The notes under the pieces are model-generated. The model saw nothing but the letters and a program-made list of their open reading frames with translations, searched no databases and was not told where the DNA came from. The translations under genes were made by a program, and so were the position numbers. Shown here piece by piece: positions 1 to 10,794 of a stretch of DNA of 64,000 bases (the stretch's first letter is position 1; each line of letters begins with the position of its first letter). This DNA comes from Agapetus fuscipes (Eukaryota; Arthropoda; Insecta; Trichoptera; Glossosomatidae), in NCBI GenBank assembly GCA_951799405.1, contig OX637339.1, positions 16,988,001 through 17,052,000 on the forward strand, written 5' to 3'.

Positions 1-91
1 TTGAAACCATGCAGTTTACTTTATTATCATTTTTGCCTCATTTTCAACGGGAAATCGATGGGAATCGGCTTTATGACACCCTCCGCCACTG
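1..91. mobile_element. Right half of a hAT-like MITE, cut by the window edge
   Basis: The last ~90 bases match the right part of the complete element at 26935-27163, including the terminal inverted repeat ending in CCGCCACTG. The left half lies outside the window, so no target-site duplication can be checked. Similarity to the other copy is clear but not perfect. Confidence 0.7.
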
Positions 92-261
92 TCTTGCACG
101 AAGATCTGGGATTGGTTTTGGCCAACTTCATTAACCGCAGCCAGCGATGTCAGTCCAACGCCTTTTTCCTTCATTCCCATACTCCTACTGCACACTAGTC
201 TGTCACCACTCCGTCCAGCCACCTTGATCTGGGATCTTGACCACATATCTTATGACTTTTG

Positions 262-490
262 ATGCGTCCATAGTCTAGTTGTTAACGCTTCGGAATTGTG
301 ATTGATTGGTAGGTAGTGCTTTTGAAACCCGGCGGAGTACAATGAATTAATCTACCTTTATCAAAGACCATTCCCCACAGGTCCATCCAGCCTCATAGCA
401 ACTGGGTCTTGCTTGTGACTTCACGCTTTCAAAAGCGACGACCAAGCTCGCAGAGGGCTCTTGAGGTGTGATTCACACAAAAACTTCGTT
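262..490 (+). mobile_element. SINE2 copy (tRNA-derived)
   Basis: SINE2 has a tRNA-like head (GTCCGTAGTCTAGTGGTTAA type A box; a GGTTCGAATCCC B box in better copies) ending in GCGGAGCACA. Its body reads through 'accaaagacc', 'ggtccatccag', 'gggtcttgct' and 'gaccaagctcgcagagggctcttgaggtg'-like text to a tail near 'caccaaataaat'. This copy is nearly full length but its B box is decayed. Confidence 0.7.
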
Positions 491-537
491 CACCATTTAA
501 ATCATCCGAATATTAATATTAATCTGTTTCATGGAAA

Positions 538-706
538 GTCGGTGTTTCAGGGCTTAGGTTCATTGGAAATTGTGTATTTATGTTGTAAGTCCACATGTGG
601 CATGTGTAACCGCGAACTTATACGTGTCTGCTTACGGGATTGCATTTAATATGAATCCTAAATGTAATATATCTTTGCAACTTACATTATAGATAAATTA
701 TAGACA
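538..706 (+). repeat. R1 repeat, 3' part
   Basis: R1 is a ~250-bp interspersed repeat. Forward orientation begins CCTTGACTTATAGGTTGG, contains CCCTGTTTCAGGG and a CACATGCGGCATGTG palindrome-like core, and ends GCAACTTAGATT followed by short AT-rich iterations. This copy lacks the first ~80 bp. Confidence 0.7.
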
Positions 707-1199
707 TGTGCAGTAACTTCTTACCGCGTTTTTCACAAAGGTGTCAAATGTAGAAGCAGGGAAACCATCATTTCAATTGAAGTAGTTGGAGTAAGTCCGA
801 TCCCCTTACTTGTAAAAATAAACTGGTTCCTCTCATCACAATTTTATTGACATTAATTATAAATATTACATAGCCATGATGTAATTTTTTTTTTTTTAAT
901 ATTATTGAGAAAAGGTTGTGCATAGCTGATTTTAATGATATGCTATCTCAGCTATATAAATGAATGTCTGCCATAGTCTGGCTGTTAATGCATGTTTATT
1001 TTAAATGTATGGAAAAATATCAATCACTCTACGAAATTTATGTTCCAACATTTACACCTGAAATCCATCATACAATCTTTTAAACCTCTTGTATAATCTA
1101 TAACGTGTGCACATTTAAAATGTGGGGGAAAAATGTGATGCCACTTGGCCGGGCTACAGGGAAAATAGTCATAACTTCAATACAATATTATGTCCTAAA

Positions 1200-1400
1200 A
1201 TCAATGTTGCTAATATATTGACATTTACGTCTTATATTTGATGCACGCCCACAGGCTGATACGTGTTAGTTTGCGCTTACACATGCTGCATGTGTACTTA
1301 CAAAAAAAAACCTCAGATGAGCATAAATCTTGCAACTCCTATCACTTTTCCCTGAAGCCGTGATGGCATTGGGAAAAGTAAACCAATGTTGTACAACATG
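1200..1400 (-). repeat. R1 repeat, diverged
   Basis: Reverse-strand R1 copy recognised by ACACATGCTGCATGTG, CTTGCAACTCCT and CCCTGAAGCC blocks. It is clearly older than most copies in the window. Confidence 0.6.
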
Positions 1401-1523
1401 ATAACACCGAAAGCACTCAAGGAAATAAATCAACTCCAAAGAAAAACTAGGTTTTCTATTTTTACATTAATTAATTATTAATTTTAAACTTTACTTTCTA
1501 ACTTTTATTTGCCGTTACCAAAA

Positions 1524-1690
1524 AGACCTGTCACCAAAGATCCATTCATCGTTACACTATTACAGCAACTGGGTCTTGCTTCTTAACTGGCACTTTCTAT
1601 AGCGATAGCCAACTCGCACAGAGCTCTCGAGGTGTGATTCACACAAAAGTAGCGACACTCACCAAATAAATCGTCCATCATTTAGTTATT
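1524..1690 (+). mobile_element. SINE2 copy, 3' two-thirds
   Basis: The body of SINE2 is recognisable from the 'gatccattcat..acagcaactgggtcttgct' segment to 'gaggtgtgattcacacaaaa' and 'accaaataaatc'. The tRNA-like head is missing. Confidence 0.6.
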
Positions 1691-2325
1691 TATTTAGAAT
1701 ATTTTTTAGGAATAAACCTTCAATAATATTATACAGATACTAAACTACATTACAGATATAGATAATGTTAGAATTTTTGCCAGTTCAACTTAATTCAAAG
1801 TGCGGTGATTTCTTTTTACACAATTTATTTCAGATTCGGTTCACATACCATACTCATACAATACAACGGTAGAATAGCTTCTAACACTATAGAGTGTTTT
1901 GGCCCTTATTTTATAGAAAGAACAAGGATCATTCTCGAATCATTGAGAATGGGTTTATGCGAGACTCTACCAGAACATTCGACAAAACATTCACGCAATC
2001 TCGAACAATACAAATATCAAATAGAAATTATATTAGTACCTTACATCTGTTTATTTCTAGAGAGACTACACAGACACACAAAAACACAATTACATATTCG
2101 TAACCATAATAAGTGTCGTGGAAAACTTTAATGATGTGAGTGCATGATAAGATCTTGTAATTTTTATATAATTGTGAGGTAAGTAGGGAGTTTACCTTAT
2201 AGCCAATTAAAATCATTACCTGCACCTATTGTCTTTGAAAACCTGGAAAAACTATATAATATTGCATTTCAAAAGCAGTACCTCTGGTATCATATTTATG
2301 GTAAAATTCGGTTTCTTCTTCTTCG
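1691..2325. other. AT-rich stretch with nothing recognised
   Basis: No coding signature, known domain, repeat family or structural signal was found. The open frames here have low-complexity composition and no family motif. Confidence 0.5.
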
Positions 2326-2480
2326 ATGTCCCTACAGCTCATATGTATCTTCCCTTGGCCTCCATCAGCCTTCAAATGAACATAAACCCTGCAACTTTTG
2401 TCGACCTACCCTGAAACAGGGATTCAATTGAAGTGAACTTTTTTTAAGACTGGGTGGTCAGCCTCATACCAATCTATTAG

Positions 2481-3529
2481 TAGGGACTGGAAAAAAGTGG
2501 TGTTATTTTTTGCGAAATTCGCGTTATTTTTTTGGGAAATTCGCGTTATTTTTGATCAAAAACAGGGAAATTCGCGTTATTTTTTATGATAAACGGGAAG
2601 ATTCGGTGTAATTTTTAGGGTTGATTTGATCGAAATAATGGTTTATGTAATTGCAAAACTCTAGATTTTACTAATATTTACAATTTATCATATAAACAAC
2701 AATATGTACCTTCAAAAACAATGAATAAACAACATCTGAATCAATACGAGTTACAACTTACAAAAAACCATTGATTGAAAAAAGTATTAATATTTTAATG
2801 ACACTCCGAATACCCTGCAATATCCTTTTAAAATATTAAATTTAGTCTCTCTAGATGAGGGTTATCTAATTTTTTCGAGGGATGTTGGCTTTTATGAAAG
2901 CCTCAAGTTGTGCTCTTGGCTAATCCAGCAGCAGCTTCACTCCTTGATGTATTTCCTATTTCATTGATGTCACGATTCAAGTCTGTTTGGATGTCCAGGA
3001 CAGTTCTGCTAATCATTTTTTTTTTTTAATAAAATAGATTTGTGAATAGGAATGCAATTCACCAACCTACTCTGCCTGGCCAGAAACAGGTATTAATATC
3101 ATTAATGAAAAATTCATTACGAGTATTGTTCATTTTAATTAATTATTCATTTATAATTACCCAATTACATTTGTTGAACCAGGATCAAATAAATGGTAAA
3201 ATGACCCAGGCGGGGATCGAACCCCGCGTCTAGCGTTCTAGCGTGTTTCAACGTTGAAAGATCAACCCACTTGGCCCCCTCGGCTATAACACCGACCACT
3301 TTTTCTGTGCTTTGCACCTTGCAAAGGGTTTTCACAGGAATCTTTTCTTTCCCACAAAATAGTTGCGTTGCAGAAGCGACACATAACAACTTTTTCGCAC
3401 AATTTCTACCAAAAGTACGAAAATTCGCGATATTTGCATAAAACCTAAAATTTCGCGTTATTCGCGTAAAAACATCAAAATTCGCGAATAAATTCGTTTT
3501 ATCGCGATCGCGAAATTTTCCAGTCCCTA
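2481..3529. mobile_element. hAT-like DNA transposon, non-autonomous, exact 8-bp TSD
   Basis: The element begins TAGGGACTGGAAAA and ends TTTTCCAGTCCCTA, and it is flanked by TCTATTAG on both sides (2473-2480 and 3530-3537). The outer ~80 bases on both sides are rich in 'aattcgcg' iterations. On the minus strand around 2830-3000 a decayed reading resembles the C-terminal 'ANIPLEKLxNPHLRxFL' segment seen in BED-finger/hAT-derived proteins; this part is weak. A SINE3 copy is nested inside. The 8-bp TSD and TIRs are the hAT superfamily hallmark. Confidence 0.85.
3019..3296 (-). mobile_element. SINE3 copy (tRNA-Leu/Ser-like head, poly-A tail)
   Basis: Read on the minus strand it starts GTCGGTGTTATAGCCGAGGG, carries GGTTCGATCCCC as B box about 80 bases in (the spacing of a tRNA with a long variable arm), then 'CCTGGTTCAACAAATG' and 'CTGGCCAGGCAGAGTAGG' body text, and ends in an A-rich tail. 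It sits inside the hAT-like element. Confidence 0.8.
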
Positions 3530-3664
3530 TCTATTAGTCGAAGAAGTATTATAATGATAAATCTTTATTCCAGCCCGGTCACGCGGAGGGTGCAATACGT
3601 GACCATCCATATAAAAAAGTACATAGATCGAAAAATACCTATAATAGAATAAAACAGTCTGTAA

Positions 3665-3885
3665 TAATCTATCTATAATCTTAGTTGCAAAGATGTATTA
3701 GCATTTAAAGCTCATATCAAATGCATGCCCACAAACAGACACGTGTCAGGTCGCGCTTACAAATGCTGAATGTGTACTTACAAATAAAATCCAAACCTCA
3801 AATGAACATGACACTGGGGTGATATTGGCAAAGTGAACCATTTTTTACAGTATGGGTGGTCAGTCTCATACCAACATCATACGAA
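3665..3885 (-). repeat. R1 repeat with internal deletion
   Basis: Reverse R1 copy with the 'GTTGCAAAGAT', 'ATGCATGCCCACAAACAG' and 'CAGTATGGGTGGTCAG' blocks. It lacks the CCCTGAAACAGGG hairpin region. Confidence 0.75.
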
Positions 3886-3943
3886 GTAAAGGAACAATTT
3901 GCAGTGCAATATGAATTAATAAATAAATAAAAATGATATTCTG

Positions 3944-4237
3944 TCGGTCGATAGGTCGATAGCGATAGTAGAGTGCCCGGGTTCGAATCCCACCGAGGGT
4001 GTCAGAAATAATTTCCCGTTTCGCTGTTTATTTCAAAGCCCAAAATAAAACACCGGCAAGGTTTACTCAGCCTTCACAAGAAATGAGTATCAGCCTCTCG
4101 GGCGCTGGGAAACCCCCACCTCAACTAAGTGGTTGGCGTAAGGCCCCCTTACCTGTAAAAATAAATAGGTTAAACTCGCCACATGCGACTCCTTTGGGGA
4201 TAACGCGGCAAAAAGTTGCGCTATATGTGTAGATTTT
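3944..4237 (+). mobile_element. SINE1 copy (tRNA-derived)
   Basis: SINE1 has a tRNA-like head (CGATAGCTCAGTTGGTAGAG A box region, GGGTTCGAATCCCACC B box). Its body runs through 'TGATTTCCCGTTTCGG', 'GCAAGGTTTACTCAGCC', 'CACTTCAACTGAAGTGG' and 'GGTAAAAATAAATAGG'-like blocks to an end near 'CTATATGTGTAGCTTAGTTG'. Here the head has a short duplication and deletion but the body is complete. Confidence 0.8.
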
Positions 4238-4261
4238 TTTGCGTATAATGAATCTTTGCAT

Positions 4262-4468
4262 CTCAATCTAAAATCTAAGCTGCAAAGATATGTATCATTT
4301 GAGATTCATATTAAATGCATTCCCACAAGCAGACACGCATAATTTCGCGCTCACACATGCCGCATGTGGACCCACAGTATAAAAAAACCCAATCTCAAAT
4401 GAACATAAGCCCTGCAACTCTTGCCGACCTTCCCTGAAACAGGGGTGACATTGGCAAAGTGAACTTAG
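4262..4468 (-). repeat. R1 repeat
   Basis: Well-preserved reverse R1 copy from the AATCTAAGCTGCAAAGAT end to GGCAAAGTGAAC. It is cut short before the CCTTGACTTATAGG terminus. Confidence 0.8.
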
Positions 4469-4804
4469 ATTATAGATAAATGCCTACTCAAACATTAGCA
4501 TTTCCTTAACAGTTTATTTCCCTCGTAAACATACAAACTTAATTCTTGTCTCACTTTTTCTTGCATTTAATTTTCTTTTTGTTAGTGTAATTCCCATCGT
4601 GGGCACTTTTTTCGTCTTTCCGACATTTGTATCTGTCCAATTCCCCAAGTTGCTCCCCTTGTACGATTGGACCACCTTTCTTCTTTCTAAACACCCTGTC
4701 TCTCTAACTTACCCAAAATATAGGGAGACTACAAAATATTTGTGTGTAACATTCGTCGGAAATATTTCGCCAACTCCTATTGGTGTTTTGAGTCGTGGAA
4801 AAAC

Positions 4805-4945
4805 TGGCTCGCTTTTGCCAATGCCATTTCTGTTTCAGGGAAGCTCGGCACGTGAATTTTTTTGACAGTTTATTTATAAGAACTCATGCTGCATGTGTAA
4901 GCGCAAACTTGCGTTTCAAATATGAATCTTAAATGTTAATATCGC
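4805..4945 (+). repeat. R1 repeat, degenerate fragment
   Basis: Forward fragment with 'TTTGCCAATGCCATTTCTG', 'CATGCTGCATGTGTAAGCGC' and 'ATATGAATCTTAAATG' blocks separated by a deletion. Confidence 0.55.
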
Positions 4946-5051
4946 CACCTTAAAGGTAAAACTGAAAAAGTACCGATTCACTGATTTGAGAAATCGTGGA
5001 TTAAACATTTTATTGGGTGTAACTTCTCACAGTTAGTGAACTAAGTATAAG

Positions 5052-5708
5052 CAAGTCCAGTCGATAACTCAGTTGGCAGAGTGCTTGTATTCCATGCCTT
5101 GAGCTCAGATTCGAATCCCACTGAATCCCACTGAAATAATTTTCCCGTTTCGGTATTTAATTCAATACCCAAAATAAAATACCGGTAAGGTGTATTCAGT
5201 CTTTACAATAAATGAGTACCAGCCACTTTGAGAGCTGGGAAACCCTCACTTCAACTTAAGTGTTTGGCGTAAGGCCCCCTAACCTGTAAAAATAAATAGG
5301 TTCCACTCGCCACTTGCGAAACCGTTAGAGGGTAATGCGGCAATAATATTCACTAGATGTGTTTCCCGTTTCGGTGTATATTTCAATACTAAAAATAAAA
5401 TTCTAGCAAGGCTTACTCAGCCTTCACAAGAATAAATTAATACCAGCACCCTCGAGAGCTGGGAAACCCCCACTTCAATTAAAGTGGTTGGCGTAAGGCC
5501 GGCCCCTTTAGGTATCTGTAAAAATAAATAGCATTCACTCGCCGCATGCGAAACCCTTACACTTAGAGGATATCGCGGCTAGTAGTTGCACTCTATGTGT
5601 AGCTTAGTTGAAGCGCAAAACCATTTCGCACACACTCTGTGTTGATCGAACCCTTGCTCTCGGCATGGAATGTAATCATTCTACCAACTGAGCCATCGAC
5701 CGGACTTT
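5052..5708. mobile_element. SINE1 cluster: full copy, headless copy, inverted head
   Basis: A full forward SINE1 (5052-5355) is followed directly by a second forward body without a tRNA head (about 5356-5612). A reverse SINE1 head then follows (5628-5708, ending in GAGCCATCGACCGGAC). The head-to-tail and then inverted arrangement suggests repeated insertion or template switching at one place. Confidence 0.7.
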
Positions 5709-5984
5709 TTACATAATATAATTAGTATTTGCCCTAGTATTTACATATAAATCCCTGTAATAGACCTTTCTACGTAAATATTTATGCGGGAGTGAAAGTA
5801 CTCGGTACCCCTTTCCCTAACACCCTGTACCTTTTTCCACAGCTTGCTTCCAATACACGCTTCCTTCCCTCTGTTATAATATCATCTGTAACAACGGCTC
5901 CCAAACATTCGCTCCGCTGGCGAATGATATTTAAGTTTTTTTGCACAGCAGTTTACCCTAATATCTCGCTGATTTAATCAAGCC

Positions 5985-6165
5985 CGTCGCCCTCGGCAAA
6001 AAAAAAGCCTCACAGAAGAGTGAAGACAGTGTTTGAAGAGCGTGCATTTGCAGTTGCTGGTCTGCCTCATCATGTGAGAGAGCTAGAGGACCATGGAAAG
6101 TTTCGAAATGCACTGAACACAAGCAAATTTCTGGCATCAAATGCACAAGCGCCCTTGGAGTGACT
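5985..6165 (+). mobile_element. LINE fragment, C-terminal RT-ORF end (L2/CR1-like)
   Basis: The plus-strand translation reads TVFEERAFAVAG..LPHHVREL, matching the conserved 'FxxRAFxVAxPxxWNxLPxxxR' block at the C terminus of L2/CR1-type reverse transcriptase ORFs. The Trp-Asn part is deleted. It is a short dead fragment. Confidence 0.6.
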
Positions 6166-6214
6166 ACATCACGAAACGGTGCTATAATGAAGTAACCAAA
6201 TCATCATCATCATT

Positions 6215-6470
6215 ACATTGCACTCTTACAGCCATCAACAAGCTGGGAGGGATTCTTTCGCCATACCTTTAAAGGTGTCTAAATTACATTGAAATATGTC
6301 AATTTTTGACTCGTTTATGAGTTTGACACTCCGAGTTAAAGGATACTGCGCCAAGACATCGGTGCGGCGCATTGGTACATGAAATAGATCATAACCTCGC
6401 CTGCGATTGTAATAATTGGTTTCAAACAACTTGAACCCTCCAACAGGGTGGGACTGTCTATGAAAACATA
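6215..6470 (-). mobile_element. LINE fragment on the minus strand
   Basis: The minus-strand translation FHVPMRRTDVLAQYPLTRSV..IDIFQCNLDTFKG resembles the 'VPxxRTxxxxxxPLxRxxxxxN' C-terminal region of non-LTR reverse transcriptase ORFs. The match is short and the clade is not assigned. Confidence 0.4.
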
Positions 6471-6654
6471 AATGACTTTGTGAGTGAGCACCATGAGGGT
6501 TCCGTTGCGCCTAGTTTACATACCCCGAGTGGATATAATGCATTGAGTGGAACCTATTTATTTTCATAGGATTTAAAGTTCGGGTTGCCCTGTTCCTGAG
6601 AGGGGGGGGGGGGGCAGATCGTCATTTCTCGTTAAGGCTGATTAAACCATTATT

Positions 6655-6866
6655 TTTCTGACATTGGAAAGATATATATTGACATTAAAGGCTCATATTT
6701 AATTCATTCCCACAAACAGGCACATGCAAGCTCTCGCTTACACATGGACATACACCCTGCAACTCTTGCCGACCTTCCCTAAAAACAGGGGTGACATTGG
6801 CAAAGTGAACCATTTTCTACAGCATGGGTGGTCAGCCGCATACCAACCTATAAGTCAAGGAACATA
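6655..6866 (-). repeat. R1 repeat with internal deletion
   Basis: Reverse R1 copy from 'GATATATATTGACATTAAAG' to 'CTATAAGTCAAGGAA', with the segment after ACACATG deleted. A second degenerate R1-like piece follows at about 6885-6975. Confidence 0.75.
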
Positions 6867-7019
6867 CACAACATATTACATTTTTTCATGGAACATAAAT
6901 GAACATCACATGAACGTAAATTTTGCAACTCCTGATGCATTTTCCGGAAACCGGGGTGACTTCATTTCTGGAAACTTCTTGGCTTAATATGACACTTTCA
7001 GTTCTACCTTTTATGCATC

Positions 7020-7454
7020 GATATTTTCTTCGCAATGAAAATTCATAGTGAAAATCTGCAACGTTTGAGAAGCACTTACTTTTCACGGGCGTCCATTGGG
7101 GTTCGTTGCATCCCATCTATTCTATACACACACCTCCACCCCACATTCAACCCCCCATCCCCCTCTAACGCATCTGCACCGCCTCATTCCATCTCTCTCT
7201 ACACCAGTCAGTTGCTCTCCAACCGCCGCGAGAGACGGACGTGTCGCGGGATCGATCAAATACATTTTTCGTATCGTACCGGCAAAAATAAATACAAGAA
7301 AAATGTGAAAATAAACAAATATAATAATTCAGTAAACAGATTAATAGAACAATATCTCAGAGTCATTCGTAAATTATAAAATAAATAAACCCATATCCTA
7401 CCTGCTACCCTTGTTTAAGGGAAAATCGGCAATATGTGTCTCTAACGACTGGGC
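7020..7454. other. C-rich stretch with no recognised gene
   Basis: The segment around 7130-7260 is rich in C and contains CpGs, and it shows an open frame of about 110 codons on the plus strand. Composition (Pro/Ser/His runs) and the absence of splice-site context or a domain argue against coding. Nothing else was recognised. Confidence 0.4.
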
Positions 7455-8007
7455 TATGAATCTATAATAATTCGGAACTCATACTTAGTGCATGCCCACA
7501 AGCAGACACGTGTAATTTTACTAGTACACATGCCGCATGTGTATTTATAAAATGAAAATAATGTCAAATCTCATATTAACATAAACCGTGAAACTCCTGC
7601 CGCTTTTCCCTGAAACCGGGGTGGCATTGGTAAAAGTGAAGTTTTTACAGAATGGGCATCAGCCTCACACCAACCTATTAGTCATGGAAGAAAAAAATAC
7701 TAAGCCAAGTACCATAATATTGTATGCACCATTCGGTTTGGTTCTGTATGCCTATAATCAATAATCTAAGTTGCAAAGATACATAAACATTCAAAACTCA
7801 TATCAAATGCATGCCCACAAACAGACACGTGTAAGTTCGCGCCTAAAAATGCTGAATGTGTACTTACAAATTAAAATGCAAATCTTAAATGAATATAAAC
7901 CCTGCAACTTTTGCTGACTTTCCCTGAAACAGGGGTGACTTTAACAAAGTAAACCATTTTTCACAGTATGGGGGGTCAGCCTCAAACCAACCTACAAGTC
8001 AAGGAAT
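7455..8007 (-). repeat. Two adjacent R1 repeats, both reversed
   Basis: One copy spans about 7455-7687 and a second about 7755-8007. Both end in CCAACCTA..AGTCA(A/T)GGAA. They differ at many positions, so they are independent insertions rather than a recent tandem duplication. Confidence 0.8.
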
Positions 8008-8194
8008 GTCATGTGAAATATCTAGAAAAGGACCAAAATCCCTAAAAAGGCTTTTTATTTCTTAAAAACTGGTTGAAACATTGCCAGTAGAACGTAGATA
8101 ATTTAAAAAAATGCACTAAATACCACGCAAGGTTAACAGCAGTTTCTACCAATGTGTATAAGGGTATTGTGTGAGCTGCATAAAAAAGTTACTT

Positions 8195-8400
8195 TTAATT
8201 TTTGTGGAAAAATCTGATAATTATTTCCAACCTCTTCATATACGTTTTCCTCAATTTCTCACTTTGACCATTATGGTACTTAGTTGGTTTTTTTAATCCT
8301 CCATTCAGTTTGTAAAATCTCTCAAAAAATAGATCGTATATTTTTATACTTGCGTATTTTAGTATTTGCATTAAAAGCAAATTTCAAACCAACTAAAATA
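8195..8400 (-). repeat. Repeat fragment shared with 48530-48715
   Basis: Read on the minus strand, the segment with 'GGTCAAAGTGAGAAA', 'AAAACGTATATGAAGAGG' and 'CAGATTTTTCCACAAAAA' is clearly related to the plus strand at 48560-48640. The class of element is unknown. The rest of 8008-9060 shows no gene. Confidence 0.55.
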
Positions 8401-9059
8401 CAATTTTGTCTACGAATGACTCAATTAATGGTACATGTACGTAATCATTTAAATCTGTGAAAAAATAGTATAAAGAATGTGAAGGTAATCGAAATGGGTA
8501 AAATATTCCATCCACTCTAACTGTTAGGAGTAGCCAGTACTTCTGCAGCTATTTTCACTTCTTCATATTTTTCAACTCAGCCTTAAAAAAATATATATCG
8601 TCTTTATCAGATAGTTCTTCTGGTACAATCGTAGGATTGGCTTACAGCAGTGTTCATCCATATTTTTCGCCATTTCTTCCTATGCAATGCAATCAGTTTC
8701 AGAAAATAAATTATAAACAGAAAGAGAAGAGAGGTAATTTGGAGAGGCTTTAGTCACCCCTAACGGAATTTCAACAGAGAGTTTCATTTACAGAATGTTG
8801 TGGATCAAATAACGTGAAATACATTTGGTTTTCAGTACGTATTTGTTGTTTAAATATGCACTTATTTATTTTTGGATTTATTCAGTGATAGTAGCAGTTT
8901 TTTACAGGATAAATTATCTTATCTTGTGTACGAATATAACACAAAAATTTGCACGTTATTCACAATTTTTTATGCAAAATTTCACCTCGATCAAAAGGCG
9001 GGAAATTTATTCAGAAAATGTATAAACCTAGTGTCCATCTGTATTTATCTAGATGCCTA

Positions 9060-9870
9060 GCAACGAGTAGAGATTTATAAGAGTTCCACAAGGCTCTCAT
9101 ATGGTCCAATTCTGTTTCATATTTTAAATAGTATACAAACTTAACAAGCATTTTGTACCTTTCTTTAGACATCAAATTTCTGGAGCTTTCGTCACGTTGG
9201 TAATGTGCCAGAAGACTACTTACATCTTCTATTTCTTGCATTTTCCAAATTCCTAAATCGCATAGTTCACTGAGGGATTTATTTATAACTTCACATGGTT
9301 ATGAGTCTACCACATACAATTGTTGTCTATCTGTATTAATTGTTTGTAAATGTCCAATATCGAATGCACATTTATTAGGAGTTCCACCAGGCTCCCATAT
9401 GGGTCCTAATCTGTTTCATATATTGAATAGGATGGAAATTAACCTGCATTAATTTCTGCCAAAATTGGTCGATTTTCGAATAGCATTTCCTCATTTCAAA
9501 AGTTTTCTGTTTCATATACCTCACTAAGATATTTCTGTATATAAGCTGGATAACATAATCATATCTGTATTCTAAAGTCAGGTACGTACATCATTATTTA
9601 GATGTCCAGTTACCAGTTCATTTTCATTGGGAGTTCCACAAGGTTCTCATATGGGTCCTATTCTGTTTTATATATAGCAAATAAACTAACACGTGTATTT
9701 TCGATCCTATGTCAATCAGTAGTCGAATGGCATTACCACCATTTCCAAGATTCTTTACTTTTCTGGCTCAAATAGCTTACAAACTAGCCTCACAGAGATA
9801 TTTCTGCTGAATAACATAATCATAGACATATTATACACTCAGGTACATTGTTGTCGATCCGTATTTATTT
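9060..9870 (+). mobile_element. Three tandem degenerate fragments of a LINE RT motif
   Basis: The sequence encoding GVPQGSHMGPILF, the block just upstream of the catalytic aspartates in non-LTR reverse transcriptases, occurs three times at about 9081, 9380 and 9631 on the plus strand. Each copy is embedded in related flanking text ('TATTTATTTAGATGTC', 'CTCACAGAGATATTTCTG'). Spacing is about 299 and 251 bases. None is in a long open frame. Confidence 0.6.
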
Positions 9871-10202
9871 AGATGTCTAGTTATTTATAATTTGTAAAAC
9901 ATGTGTTTGTCTGCATGCAAGCAGATAGCCAGTGTTGCGAGATTTAACATATTTATCTCTCGAGCGAATATCCTCCATAAAAATGTTTTCAACACTATAT
10001 TCTCATGTACTATTGTTTTAGTTTTACATGTGCATCCAATGGACTCGGAACAAATTTCAATTAAGAACCTTTTTCTCGGCGAGCAAACATCACACATGTA
10101 TGAGCCCATAGCAATGATTTTGTTTGCCTTTTCCGTAGCAACCGGGCCGTGTGACGACACAAGTTAGTCTATGCCAATACATGTGCGGACCTTATTCAGC
10201 TA

Positions 10203-10305
10203 CTTAGTCCCGTAGATAGTTCACTTAAGTTTCGGGAATAGAAGACTTTGGTTCAATTCCTCCAATGGTGCCAGACATGATTTTCCATTTCGGTGATTTC
10301 TTCTT
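10203..10305 (+). mobile_element. SINE1 head fragment
   Basis: Decayed tRNA-like head with 'TTTGGTTCAATTCCTCC' as B-box remnant, followed by the SINE1 'CAGACATGATTTTCC' block. It is truncated after 'TTTCGGTGATTT'. Confidence 0.55.
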
Positions 10306-10539
10306 CTTCCTTCTCGAGGCTTTTCTCAGGCCATTCCTGGACGTAGTCCTACAATTTTCTACATGCCCTTCAATCAGCTAGTGTTTTAGTTTTTTTTTAA
10401 TTCGGCATTTCGATGTTTAATGACAATATGACAAATGTTAATGGTTATTTCTACATACGAGGATAATTTATTTCATTTTATACATTTTAAAAGAGCGCTA
10501 TTTTTGCAAATGTCACACCTTAAGAGCCTTAACGTATTG

Positions 10540-10785
10540 TCTTGTATCCTGACGCGATTCCTCTAGGGGTGGCCGGTACCTCCATACAAGTGCCTCCACT
10601 TGACTCTGTCCTTGCATACTTCTTTCATCTCATCTAGTTTCATCACTCTTTTCATGCACGCTCTTCTCTTGTTTCCGCTCTCTGTAAAATCCATTTATTC
10701 GCATTCTAACTTATCTGATCAATCCTTTCTTTCCTAGGTCTTCCCCTTCCACGCTTACCTATTACATTCCCTTTTTATACTTTTT
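10540..10785 (-). mobile_element. LINE 3'-end fragment, minus strand
   Basis: On the minus strand it reads GKRGRGRPRKERIDQIS.., then text parallel to the plus-strand LINE remnant that follows, ending in GGCCACCCCTAGAGGAAT. The two fragments face each other and belong to the same family. Confidence 0.6.
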
Positions 10786-10794
10786 CAGTCAGTC

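Larger units (their letters stand above)
2370..3545 (-). repeat. R1 repeat interrupted by a hAT-like element
   Basis: A reverse R1 copy runs from about 2370 to 2480 and its last bases resume at 3530 (TCTATTAGTCG corresponds to the R1 end CCTATTAGTCAAGG). The interruption is the 1.05-kb element at 2481-3529, so R1 is the older layer. Confidence 0.75.

Noticed and set aside
7035..7379. 114-codon plus-strand frame in a C-rich segment, considered as a RhoGEF upstream exon or a first exon
   Set aside because: No similarity to PDZ, RGS or C1 sequences, no good splice pair, and low-complexity composition.
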